6,607 nt of DNA from Acidimicrobiaceae bacterium (GCA_003156795.1 PMHU01000327.1:1-6607); one strand, 5' to 3'. Shown: positions 1-5,595, counted from the first letter of the stretch. Translations and numbers: made by a program. The notes: generated by a model from the letters alone, not told the origin.

Positions 1-1
1 C

Positions 2-406
2 GCCGCGACCTCGGCGGCGATGGATGGCGGCTGGTTCCGCACCGGCGACCTCGGGACAATCGACGCTGACGGTTACGTGCGCATCACCGGCCGGCCCAAG
101 GACGTGATCATCCGCGGCGGCGAGAACATCGCGGCGCCCGAGCTCGAAGCGGTGCTCGAAGCTCACCCCGCTGTCCAGGAAGCGGTCGTAGTCGGATACC
201 CGGATCCACGCTTGGGGGAGCGCGTGTGCGCATTTGTCGTCGCCACATCACCGTTCGACTTGGAGGTTTCGTGCGCGTGGTTCGAAGAGCGAGGCCTGTC
301 CAAGTTCAAGTGGCCGGAGCGGATCATCGTGGTCGATACGTTGCCCCTGATGCCTGCCGGTAAGCCCGATCGCAACGCTTTGAAAGCACGGGCGAAGCTT
401 CCGTAG
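2..406 (+). CDS. Acyl-CoA synthetase (AMP-binding, ANL superfamily), C-terminal part, cut by left edge
   Basis: This is the C-terminal end of an ATP-dependent carboxylate-CoA ligase, which activates an acid through an acyl-adenylate and transfers it to CoA. About 134 residues are visible; the frame is open to the window edge, so the ATG at 20 is internal and not the start. Counting from that Met, GWFRTGDLG (residues 4-12) holds the conserved TGD whose Asp contacts the ATP ribose. GRPKD and RGGENI (24-37) are the hinge and start of the mobile C-terminal domain. PAGKPDR (112-118) carries Lys115, the position of the adenylation lysine. The C-terminal domain is complete and ends in a normal TAG. 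It lies 89 bases upstream of the paired acyl-CoA dehydrogenase genes on the same strand, as expected for the activating step of a beta-oxidation-type pathway. The substrate (fatty, cyclic or steroid acid) cannot be told from this part. Confidence 0.93.
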   Translation, partial: AATSAAMDGGWFRTGDLGTIDADGYVRITGRPKDVIIRGGENIAAPELEAVLEAHPAVQEAVVVGYPDPRLGERVCAFVVATSPFDLEVSCAWFEERGLSKFKWPERIIVVDTLPLMPAGKPDRNALKARAKLP

Positions 407-435
407 GGGATCCTCGATCGCTAGAGCTGTAGGGC

Positions 436-486
436 ATGGAATATCGTCGACGGATAGACGCGGAAGTTGCCGAGCAGATCCGCTGA
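436..486 (+). other. Possible 16-codon leader ORF before the dehydrogenase pair
   Basis: The 89-base gap between the synthetase stop and the next gene holds an ATG-TGA frame of 16 codons encoding MEYRRRIDAEVAEQIR. Its stop codon (484-486) overlaps the first bases of the GAGGAAG ribosome site of the downstream dehydrogenase, so ribosomes finishing it would land at that start. No good Shine-Dalgarno precedes it, only TAGGG one base upstream of the ATG. An ORF this short is easily chance; it is recorded only for its position. Confidence 0.12.
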
Positions 487-491
487 GGAAG
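485..491 (+). promoter_or_regulatory. Ribosome binding site for the GTG start at 496
   Basis: GAGGAAG lies four bases upstream of GTG at 496. It supports the GTG as the start of the short dehydrogenase subunit; the protein then begins MDLDLNPQQQDLV, a normal N-terminal helix for this family. Confidence 0.6.
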
Positions 492-495
492 CCTC

Positions 496-1518
496 GTGGA
501 CTTAGACCTAAACCCACAACAGCAGGATTTGGTGGCGGCCTTTCGTGCCTTCTTCCTGAAAGAGTCGCCGCCCTCTGTGGTGAGATCGGCCGAGCCTCAC
601 GGGTTCGATCCGTCTCTTTGGTCTCGCGTCGCCCAGCTGGGCGGCCCGGCCATCGGGGTTCCCGAAGGCAGCGGGGGCGGCGGGGCCGGCTTGGTCGACC
701 TCGTGCTCATTACTGAGCAACTCGGGGCGTCGCTGGCGCCGATCCCGCTCCTGGAAGGGATGATCGCCGCTCGTGTTCTGGCTCGAGTAGGAGACAGCGG
801 TCGGGAAGCGTTGGAACGCCTGACCTCTTCTGCTCCGGCCGTGGCGACGGTTGCGTTGACGCCGGTCCGCGACGGTCAGGCCCGGATGGTCCCCGCCGGA
901 GGAATAGCCGAGCTCGTCGTCGGGCTGGACGGCTCAGATCTGGTACTGGCTTCGGGCGAGCCACCGGTCGGGCGCCGCAATCTCGGCGATTCTCCAGTAG
1001 CCGATCGATCGTTCGGAGCCGATCGGACGGTGCTCGCGTCAGGGTCGGCCGCGCTGGAACTCCACGCAACTGCGTTGAACGAGTGGCGAACTCTGACTGC
1101 CGGGGCCCAGGCCGGGCTCGGGGCGACAGCTTTGGGACTGGGAGTCGAGTACGCCAAGCAGCGCAAGCAGTTCGGAGTCCCGATCGGGTCCTTCCAGTCG
1201 ATTGCCCGCGACCTCGCCGACGTGGCCACGGCGGTGGACGGAGCGACCATGCTTGCGAGAGAGGCCGCATGGGCGGCAGACGTCTGTCAGACCGATGCAC
1301 CGGCTCTGGCAGGGATGGCGTTCCTGTTTGCGGGGAGGACGGCTCAAAAGGCGAGCGGGGTCGCGCTCCACGTACACGGCGGCTATGGCTTCACGCTCGA
1401 GTATGACGTCCAGCTCTATTACAGGCGAGCAAAGGCCTGGTCGCTCGCGCTCGGCGACCCGCGCCGCGGGCTCCAAGCGCTTGCCGACGTGCTGTTCGGG
1501 CCAGGAGCGAGGACCTGA
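496..1518 (+). CDS. Short acyl-CoA dehydrogenase-like subunit, probably non-catalytic partner
   Basis: This 340-residue protein has the acyl-CoA dehydrogenase fold but is shorter than the usual 380-400. Residues 1-110 match the N-terminal helical domain. The middle beta domain (about 115-190) is shrunken and lacks the [ST]EPxxGSD flavin/substrate motif, reading ALTPVRDG at 120-127. The C-terminal helical domain is good: KQRKQFG (221-227) with the FAD-contacting Arg223, SFQSI with Gln234, and HVHGGYGFTLEYDVQLYYRRAK (292-313, in two parts: HVHGGYGF and the rest). The MCAD-type YEGT segment is absent, and the alternative helix-G glutamate position, just before Arg198, is Trp197. It therefore seems to lack both known catalytic bases. 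Its stop overlaps the next gene's ATG (TGATG), implying balanced synthesis with that full-length dehydrogenase. Known actinobacterial ACAD pairs (FadE28/FadE29, FadE26/FadE27) form alpha2beta2 enzymes; by analogy this is the supporting subunit. That role is inferred. Confidence 0.9.
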   Translation: MDLDLNPQQQDLVAAFRAFFLKESPPSVVRSAEPHGFDPSLWSRVAQLGGPAIGVPEGSGGGGAGLVDLVLITEQLGASLAPIPLLEGMIAARVLARVGDSGREALERLTSSAPAVATVALTPVRDGQARMVPAGGIAELVVGLDGSDLVLASGEPPVGRRNLGDSPVADRSFGADRTVLASGSAALELHATALNEWRTLTAGAQAGLGATALGLGVEYAKQRKQFGVPIGSFQSIARDLADVATAVDGATMLAREAAWAADVCQTDAPALAGMAFLFAGRTAQKASGVALHVHGGYGFTLEYDVQLYYRRAKAWSLALGDPRRGLQALADVLFGPGART

Positions 1519-2687
1519 TGGACTTCTCTCTGGGTGACCGATGTGAAGAACTTCGTACCGAGGTCCGGGAGTTCTTGGCCGAGCATCTGCCTCAGGAGAC
1601 GATCGACCGGGTGCACGAGACCGGGACCGCCCACGACTGGACCTTTTATCGAGCGCTGGGCGCGCGCGGATGGATTGGGGCGGCCTGGCCTAAGGAGTTC
1701 GGCGGTCAAGACCGCGACCCGTTCGAAATGACTGCGCTGCGGGACGAACTCCGGTTGGCCGGCGCGCCCACCGACGGCCTGGGGCAGTCATTGATCGTCG
1801 CCCGCACGATCCGCCACGTCGGTACGGAGGACCAAAAGCAGGAGTTTCTGCCGCCCGCCTTGGCCGGGGAGATCATTTTCGCGCTCGGCTACAGCGAGCC
1901 CGATTCTGGCTCAGATGTCGCCGCCGCCAAAACGCGCGCCACTCGGGATGGTGATGATTGGGTGATCAACGGCCAGAAGATGTTTACCACCCTCGCCCAC
2001 GAGGCGGCGTTCGTCTTCCTGCTCGCGAGGACGAACCCAGAAGTTGCCAAGCACAAGGGTCTAACGATGTTTCTGGTTCCTCTGGACTCGCCAGGAGTCG
2101 AGATGCACCCAGTGCACACCATGGGTGGTGAACGCACGAACGCGACCTTCTACAACGACGTCCGCGTCCCGGATCGTTATCGGGTGGGGTCGGTGGACGG
2201 AGGGTGGGACGTCATGACCGTCGCCTTGACGTTCGAACGTGGCGGATTCGGACTCAGTGATGCCGACCGGGTTTGGCAACAAGCTGTCGCCTGGGCGAAG
2301 ACGACCCTAGGAGACGACGGCACCCCCATCATCGACGACCCGCTCGTCAGAGAGAGGCTGGCTTCGATGCGGATAAACAACGAAGTGGCGAAGCTGCTCG
2401 CGTACCGCACCTCCTTCGTTGCGGCCCGCGGAGGTCTTCCCACCGTCGAAGGTTCGATGCACAAGTTGTGGTACTCCGAGTCGATGACAGCCGATGCCGG
2501 GGAGCTCCTCGACATGCTCGGAGCAAAGGGGGTGCTGCGCCGTGGAGACGGGGACGCCCCGGCGGATGGTTGGATCGAGCACCTTTACCGGCACGCAGCC
2601 GTGACGACCATTTACGGCGGGACCAGCGAGGTACAGAGGGGCATCATCGCCGAACGGGGACTCGGCCTACCGCGCCCCGGTCGCTGA
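1518..2687 (+). CDS. Acyl-CoA dehydrogenase, likely catalytic subunit of a heteromeric pair
   Basis: This is a full-length (389-residue) FAD-dependent acyl-CoA dehydrogenase, introducing a trans-2 double bond into an acyl-CoA and passing electrons to an electron-transfer flavoprotein. The N-terminal helical domain spans about 1-118. GYSEPDSGSD (124-133) is the classic flavin/substrate motif opening the beta domain (about 120-225). The C-terminal domain ends with YGGTSEVQR and the terminal AERGLGLPR (366-386). In MCAD the catalytic Glu376 lies in YEGT; here that position is Gly367. Glu240, directly before Arg241 in TFERGG, sits where isovaleryl-CoA and long-chain dehydrogenases carry their base, so it is the likely catalytic residue. 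GAGGA at 1509-1513 serves the ATG, which overlaps the upstream stop by one base. With the short subunit before it, it resembles FadE pairs of sterol side-chain degradation, although the actual substrate is unknown. Confidence 0.95.
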   Translation: MDFSLGDRCEELRTEVREFLAEHLPQETIDRVHETGTAHDWTFYRALGARGWIGAAWPKEFGGQDRDPFEMTALRDELRLAGAPTDGLGQSLIVARTIRHVGTEDQKQEFLPPALAGEIIFALGYSEPDSGSDVAAAKTRATRDGDDWVINGQKMFTTLAHEAAFVFLLARTNPEVAKHKGLTMFLVPLDSPGVEMHPVHTMGGERTNATFYNDVRVPDRYRVGSVDGGWDVMTVALTFERGGFGLSDADRVWQQAVAWAKTTLGDDGTPIIDDPLVRERLASMRINNEVAKLLAYRTSFVAARGGLPTVEGSMHKLWYSESMTADAGELLDMLGAKGVLRRGDGDAPADGWIEHLYRHAAVTTIYGGTSEVQRGIIAERGLGLPRPGR

Positions 2688-2709
2688 CCGCTGACCCTTG
2701 ACCTTGACG
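2685..2709 (+). repeat. Short tandem array of TGACC units, 7-base period
   Basis: TGACC occurs at 2685, 2692 and 2699, exactly seven bases apart, followed by TGACG at 2705. The first copy includes the dehydrogenase stop codon. The array opens the 147-base spacer before the thioesterase gene. It could be a binding array for a regulator or a slippage product; nothing else identifies it. Confidence 0.4.
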
Positions 2710-2729
2710 CCCGACGGAAGCGATGTAAG
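2698..2729 (+). promoter_or_regulatory. Weak candidate promoter for the thioesterase gene
   Basis: TTGACC (2698-2703) and TTGACG (2704-2709) each resemble a -35 hexamer. Downstream, GATGTA (2722-2727) or TGTAAG (2724-2729) are only poor -10 matches, at spacings of 18 and 14 respectively. The 147-base gap leaves room for a promoter, whereas the two upstream dehydrogenase genes overlap. The evidence is weak, and read-through from the upstream genes is just as likely. Confidence 0.15.
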
Positions 2730-2735
2730 CGCTTC
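2717..2735 (+). promoter_or_regulatory. Small inverted repeat in the spacer before the thioesterase
   Basis: GAAGCG (2717-2722) and CGCTTC (2730-2735) form a 6-bp stem with a 7-base loop; inside it AAGCGCTT (2727-2734) is itself a perfect palindrome. No T run follows, so a classic terminator is unlikely. It may be an operator half-site pair or chance. The rest of the spacer (2736-2820) shows nothing I can name. Confidence 0.25.
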
Positions 2736-2834
2736 AGTTCCGGGGACATTGCTGTTGGAGCCCCTCTGGGAGGCGGAACTCATTTGCCCCGGCGACAACT
2801 GGCAGAAGGCGGTCCGACGTAGGAGAATGAGGAT

Positions 2835-3719
2835 ATGACGCAAGCGTCAGGGACAGGTGAAGAGACGGCCGCATTGGGGGAGCTCTCGAAGGTGCTCGGG
2901 ACTCTCGACCTCCAGGAGGTCGAGGGCGGCTTCTCCGGTAACAGTCTGGATGAGGGGGGCCGAGTCGTGTTCGGCGGCCAGATCCTCGCACAGACGGTAG
3001 TGGCGGCAGGGCGTACCCATCCGTCGAAGGAAATCAAATCGGTGCACACGATTTTCGCGCGCAGCGCGACCTGCGAGCGCCCTCTGAATTTCGATGTCGA
3101 GACCATGCATTCCGGACGGTCCTTCGCCAGCATGACGATCAGTGTCCGCCAAGGCGACGAACTGTGCGCCAGATCCCTCGTATTGCTACACGCGCCAGAT
3201 CCCGACTTGATTCGCCATGGCCAGGATCCTTCGATCGAGACAGCGGGCGATCGCCTGCCCCCTAGGGGACAGAGCTCGTGGTGGGACGTACGGTACGAAG
3301 CGCAGGTCGACATCTATGATCCAGACGCCATCGGACCGCCGACGCTCGATGTGTGGACCCGCTTTCCCGGTGCGCCAGATGATCCGGTCATGAGTCAGGC
3401 GCTGCTCGCGTATGCGAGCGATGGGTTTCTGATCGCCACCGCGATGCGTCCGCATCCAGGTGTCGGCCAGTCCCTGGCCCACGTTTCGGTGTCCACGACG
3501 GTCCTGAGCCAGACGCTCAGCTTCCACGAGCCATTTACAGCGTCATCGTGGCTCCTGCTCGCTCACGAAAGCCCGTACGCCGGTAGGGGGAGATCATACG
3601 GTAGGGCCAACGTCTTTAGTGGCGGCGGACGGTTGGTTGCCTCCTTCGTGCAGGAGAACATGATCAGGGACTACCCCGCTGGGCGCGCTCCCGCGGCCGG
3701 AACCAGGTCAGCGCATTGA
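2835..3719 (+). CDS. TesB-like acyl-CoA thioesterase (two hotdog domains)
   Basis: This 294-residue protein matches the acyl-CoA thioesterase II family (about 285 residues), which hydrolyses acyl-CoA to free acid and CoA. The first hotdog domain (about 20-120) has VFGGQILAQ (45-53), the helix-start motif, and SVHTIFARSA then SGRSFASM (93-100), both typical. The second (about 170-280) has YASDGF (193-198), SFHEPF (229-234), WLLLAHESPYAGRGRSYGR (239-257) and ASFVQENMIR (269-278). Of the E. coli TesB triad Asp204-Thr228-Gln278, Asp196 and Gln273 are clear. The segment that carries the Thr, usually read as xxDHxMWFH, is VLSQTLSFH (223-231), with no Thr/Ser cleanly at that position (Thr221 and Thr222 lie just before). 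AGGAG (2821-2825) and GAGGAT (2829-2834) precede the ATG. It lies 147 bases after the dehydrogenase pair and may be co-transcribed or separately controlled. It could release CoA from end products or stalled intermediates. Confidence 0.92.
   Translation: MTQASGTGEETAALGELSKVLGTLDLQEVEGGFSGNSLDEGGRVVFGGQILAQTVVAAGRTHPSKEIKSVHTIFARSATCERPLNFDVETMHSGRSFASMTISVRQGDELCARSLVLLHAPDPDLIRHGQDPSIETAGDRLPPRGQSSWWDVRYEAQVDIYDPDAIGPPTLDVWTRFPGAPDDPVMSQALLAYASDGFLIATAMRPHPGVGQSLAHVSVSTTVLSQTLSFHEPFTASSWLLLAHESPYAGRGRSYGRANVFSGGGRLVASFVQENMIRDYPAGRAPAAGTRSAH
2904..2924 (+). repeat. Near-perfect 21-base palindrome inside the thioesterase gene
   Basis: Arms CTCGACCTCC (2904-2913) and GGAGGTCGAG (2915-2924) are perfect complements around a single A. 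As RNA it would fold into an 8-bp stem with a 5-base loop, extendable outward by a T:G wobble and a C:G pair. It lies 70 bases past the start codon and encodes part of the residues 24-30 segment. It could be an mRNA hairpin, a protein-binding site, or chance in GC-rich coding DNA. Confidence 0.5.
3166..3203 (+). repeat. 12-base direct repeat within the thioesterase gene
   Basis: GCGCCAGATCCC occurs at 3166-3177 and again at 3192-3203, 26 bases apart and in different codon frames (…ARS… and APDP). The first nine bases occur a third time at 3372-3380. Because the copies are read in different frames, protein constraint does not explain the match. Function unknown, possibly chance. Confidence 0.3.
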
Positions 3720-3729
3720 GTCCCGACGG

Positions 3730-3744
3730 GCCGGCGGAGCCGGC
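3730..3744. terminator. GC-rich hairpin between convergent genes, possible two-way terminator
   Basis: GCCGGC (3730-3735) and GCCGGC (3739-3744) are self-complementary arms around a GGA loop, giving a 6-bp all-GC stem. It sits in the 38-base gap between the two converging stop codons, where termination is needed for both strands. There is no T tract, as is common in high-GC actinobacteria, so this may be a weak or non-classical terminator. Confidence 0.4.
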
Positions 3745-3757
3745 ATGAGAGCGGGCG

Positions 3758-4087
3758 TTATTTGGTGATCCTCCCGCCCATCGCCGAAACGAACAGGGCT
3801 ATCGGAGCGGGATCGCGTTGAAGGAGCGGAGATCGCTCGACGCTCCCATCGGCTCCACGCGCACCGAGGTCCTTTATGACGTCGTCAGGGTCACCGTCGA
3901 CCTCGTAGATGGCCAGATAGCGGTGGGGGAGCTGCGTCGACTCCAGGCGGAATCGTTGGGCGCTGACCAATCCTGGGACGTGCTTTAGTAGTTGCGGGAT
4001 GTGGGTCTGGTCGTACCACTCATTGAATTCGGCTTCCCTGCTCGGGTCCGCCGGGTTCGAGAATGCGAGGAACAGGTTCTCAGCCAT
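3758..4087 (-). CDS. Small EthD/DUF4286-like dimeric alpha/beta-barrel protein
   Basis: This 109-residue cytosolic protein has no signal peptide or membrane segment. FNEWYDQTHIP (21-31) followed by LLKHVPG (33-39), then RFRLES and PHRYLAIYEVDG (54-65), is the signature of small ferredoxin-fold proteins annotated as EthD or DUF4286. The conserved His29 and the Trp/Tyr of EWYD line the usual binding cleft. Members are about 100-120 residues and normally form dimers. Function is generally unknown; some relatives act in ring or ether breakdown as accessory proteins, so binding of a pathway intermediate is a fair guess but unproven here. The start is set by a strong AAAGGAG five bases upstream. 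It lies 21 bases after the aldehyde dehydrogenase stop and is last in the minus-strand group, so it is probably co-transcribed. It converges on the thioesterase gene. Confidence 0.85.
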   Translation of the reverse strand: MAENLFLAFSNPADPSREAEFNEWYDQTHIPQLLKHVPGLVSAQRFRLESTQLPHRYLAIYEVDGDPDDVIKDLGARGADGSVERSPLLQRDPAPIALFVSAMGGRITK

Positions 4088-4092
4088 ACGGT

Positions 4093-4099
4093 CTCCTTT
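4093..4099 (-). promoter_or_regulatory. Strong ribosome binding site for the small EthD-like gene
   Basis: On the minus strand AAAGGAG lies five bases upstream of the ATG at 4087, inside the 21-base gap after the aldehyde dehydrogenase stop. It is one of the best Shine-Dalgarno matches in the window and suggests efficient translation of this small protein. Confidence 0.7.
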
Positions 4100-4108
4100 C
4101 GCTTTCCG

Positions 4109-5566
4109 TCAGATGCTCAATCCGACGAGCTTCGTCTCGAGGTACTCGGCTAGACCTTCCTGGGCGCCTTCCCGACCCAGCCCGCTCTCTTTCATGCCGC
4201 CGAATGGTGCCGCCGCAGCCGTGGGGTTGATGTCGTTGATTCCAACGATCCCGAAGTCCAAGGCCTCTGTGACCCGCAAAGCCAAACCAATGTCCCGGGT
4301 GTAGACGTAGGACGCCAGACCGTAGGACGTGTCGTTGGCCATGGCCACCACTTCGCTCTCATCGTCGAAGGTGATGACGGGCGCGATGGGTCCGAAGGTC
4401 TCTTCACGATAGATGGTCATTTCGGGGGTTACGTTCGACAGGATGGTCGGAGCGAAGAAGGCTCCTTGACCGAAGGCCTCCCCCGTTAGCTGCTCACCTC
4501 CGGCCACGAGGGTCGCCCCTTTGCTCACGGCGTCGCTGACGTGACGGTTCATTTTCTCCAAGGCGGTTCGGTCGATGAGCGGCCCGATGCTGATTCCTGC
4601 CTCCAACCCATTGCCGGCCTTCAACGCCGCGACCCGTTCGGTGAAGGTGGCGACGAACTCGCCTACGAGCGAACGGTGGACGAAAATTCGGTTGGGACAG
4701 ATACACGCCTGTCCGGTGTTGAGGAACTTCACCAGGGCGGCGCCCTTCGCGGCGTGCGAAGGATCGGCATCCCCGAAGACGATAAAGGGGGCGTGCCCTC
4801 CCAGCTCGACCGACACCCGCTTCATTCTCGACGCGGCCTCGCCGGCGAGGCGTTTGCCCACCTCGGTCGAACCCGTGAATGTCAATTTGCGCACCAATGG
4901 ACTCGCTAGCATCTCGGCTCCAACGGGTTCCGGTCGCTCGGTCGTGATCAGGTTCGCAACACCGGGGGGCAACCCGGCCTCCGCCAGTAGCTCGAAGATG
5001 GCAACGGCGCAGATCGGCGTTTGCTCGGCGGGCTTCAAGACGACTGTGCACCCCGCAGCAATGGCCGGGGCGACCTTCCGAGTGATCATGGAGATGGGGT
5101 AGTTCCACGGCGTGATGGCCGCGACCACGCCGACGGGCTTGTGCATGACGAGGAAGCGCTGGTCGGCCCGGGGTGAAGGAATCATCGCCCCGTAAACGCG
5201 CTTGGCTTCCTCTGCGAACCACAGGAGGAAATCCGCGCCGTAGTTGACCTCGTTTCGAGCGGCCCTGAGCGGCTTGCCCTGCTCGACTGTCATCAGGTGG
5301 GCGAGGTCGTCCGCCCGCTCCCTCATCAGGCGATGGGCCTCATACAGCACGGCCGATCGGTCGTATGCGGTTCGGGCCGCCCATTCGGGTTGAGCGGTGG
5401 CCGCGGCCGCGATCGCCCTGCGTGTGTCGGTGGCATCGCCGGCACTCAAGGTACCGATGGTCTCCCCGGTTGCCGGGTTGGTCGACTCGAAGACCGTTCC
5501 GGCACTCGACGGACCCCATCCGCCGTCGATGAACAGGGTTCCGAGGTTGAGTTCAGGTAGCCACAT
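4109..5566 (-). CDS. NAD(P)-dependent aldehyde dehydrogenase, succinate-semialdehyde dehydrogenase-like
   Basis: This protein oxidises an aldehyde to its acid through a cysteine thiohemiacetal. From the ATG at 5566 it has 485 residues, close to E. coli GabD (482). Landmarks: PWNYP (153-157) with oxyanion-hole Asn155; KPAEQTP (178-184) with Lys178; FTGSTEVGK (230-238); Glu254 in VELGG, the general base; GQACICPNR with nucleophile Cys288 and Cys290, the disulfide pair known from SSADH; and EETFGP (388-393). Glu181 matches the Glu195 of ALDH2 that binds the adenine ribose, hinting at NAD+. Of the SSADH carboxylate-binding arginines, the RVYG one (Arg123) is kept but the one in KFRNTGQ is Leu282, so the substrate may not be succinate semialdehyde. 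Start choice: ATG 5566 has GAGAGG at five bases; an in-frame GTG at 5599 overlaps the upstream stop (GTGA) but has no Shine-Dalgarno and adds 11 family-atypical residues. It lies between a dehydrogenase and the EthD-like gene. Confidence 0.93.
   Translation of the reverse strand: MWLPELNLGTLFIDGGWGPSSAGTVFESTNPATGETIGTLSAGDATDTRRAIAAAATAQPEWAARTAYDRSAVLYEAHRLMRERADDLAHLMTVEQGKPLRAARNEVNYGADFLLWFAEEAKRVYGAMIPSPRADQRFLVMHKPVGVVAAITPWNYPISMITRKVAPAIAAGCTVVLKPAEQTPICAVAIFELLAEAGLPPGVANLITTERPEPVGAEMLASPLVRKLTFTGSTEVGKRLAGEAASRMKRVSVELGGHAPFIVFGDADPSHAAKGAALVKFLNTGQACICPNRIFVHRSLVGEFVATFTERVAALKAGNGLEAGISIGPLIDRTALEKMNRHVSDAVSKGATLVAGGEQLTGEAFGQGAFFAPTILSNVTPEMTIYREETFGPIAPVITFDDESEVVAMANDTSYGLASYVYTRDIGLALRVTEALDFGIVGINDINPTAAAAPFGGMKESGLGREGAQEGLAEYLETKLVGLSI
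4836..4851. repeat. Perfect 16-base GC palindrome inside the aldehyde dehydrogenase gene
   Basis: GCCTCGCC joined to GGCGAGGC is fully self-complementary with no spacer. It lies in the coding region just after the FTGSTEVGK segment (reading LAGEAAS). It is most likely chance in GC-rich coding sequence. Confidence 0.3.
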
Positions 5567-5571
5567 GGGAG

Positions 5572-5577
5572 CCTCTC
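5572..5577 (-). promoter_or_regulatory. Ribosome binding site deciding the aldehyde dehydrogenase start
   Basis: Minus-strand GAGAGG lies five bases (CTCCC) upstream of the ATG at 5566, whereas no purine-rich site precedes the in-frame GTG at 5599. This favours the 485-residue product. If the GTG is used, it would rely on coupling to the overlapping stop of the upstream dehydrogenase. Confidence 0.5.
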
Positions 5578-5595
5578 GAGTATCGGTAGGGTGCG

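Noticed and set aside
710..1300. A 196-codon open frame antisense to the short dehydrogenase subunit
   Set aside because: Its product is rich in Arg, Pro and Ser with no family resemblance, as expected from the complement of GC-rich coding DNA; the plus-strand gene has clear family motifs.
496..1518. The short dehydrogenase as a decayed pseudogene
   Set aside because: The frame is intact, has a good ribosome site and keeps FAD-contact motifs; loss of the catalytic bases matches the known non-catalytic subunits of heteromeric dehydrogenases.
3246..3268. Adjacent palindromes GGCGATCGCC and CCCCTAGGGG in the thioesterase gene
   Set aside because: Ten-base palindromes are common by chance in GC-rich DNA and these share no sequence with each other or with the larger palindrome.
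2780..3313. A 177-codon frame antisense to the thioesterase
   Set aside because: It has low-complexity Ser/Pro/Arg composition, no recognisable motif, and the plus strand encodes a complete two-hotdog enzyme.
4494..5222. A 242-codon frame on the same strand as the aldehyde dehydrogenase, shifted by one base
   Set aside because: It is an Arg-rich shadow of the aldehyde dehydrogenase, whose own frame carries every catalytic motif without a break.
5464..5480. CCCGG/CCGGG hairpin near the N-terminal coding part of the aldehyde dehydrogenase
   Set aside because: A 5-bp GC arm inside coding sequence is expected by chance, and no T tract or other signal accompanies it.
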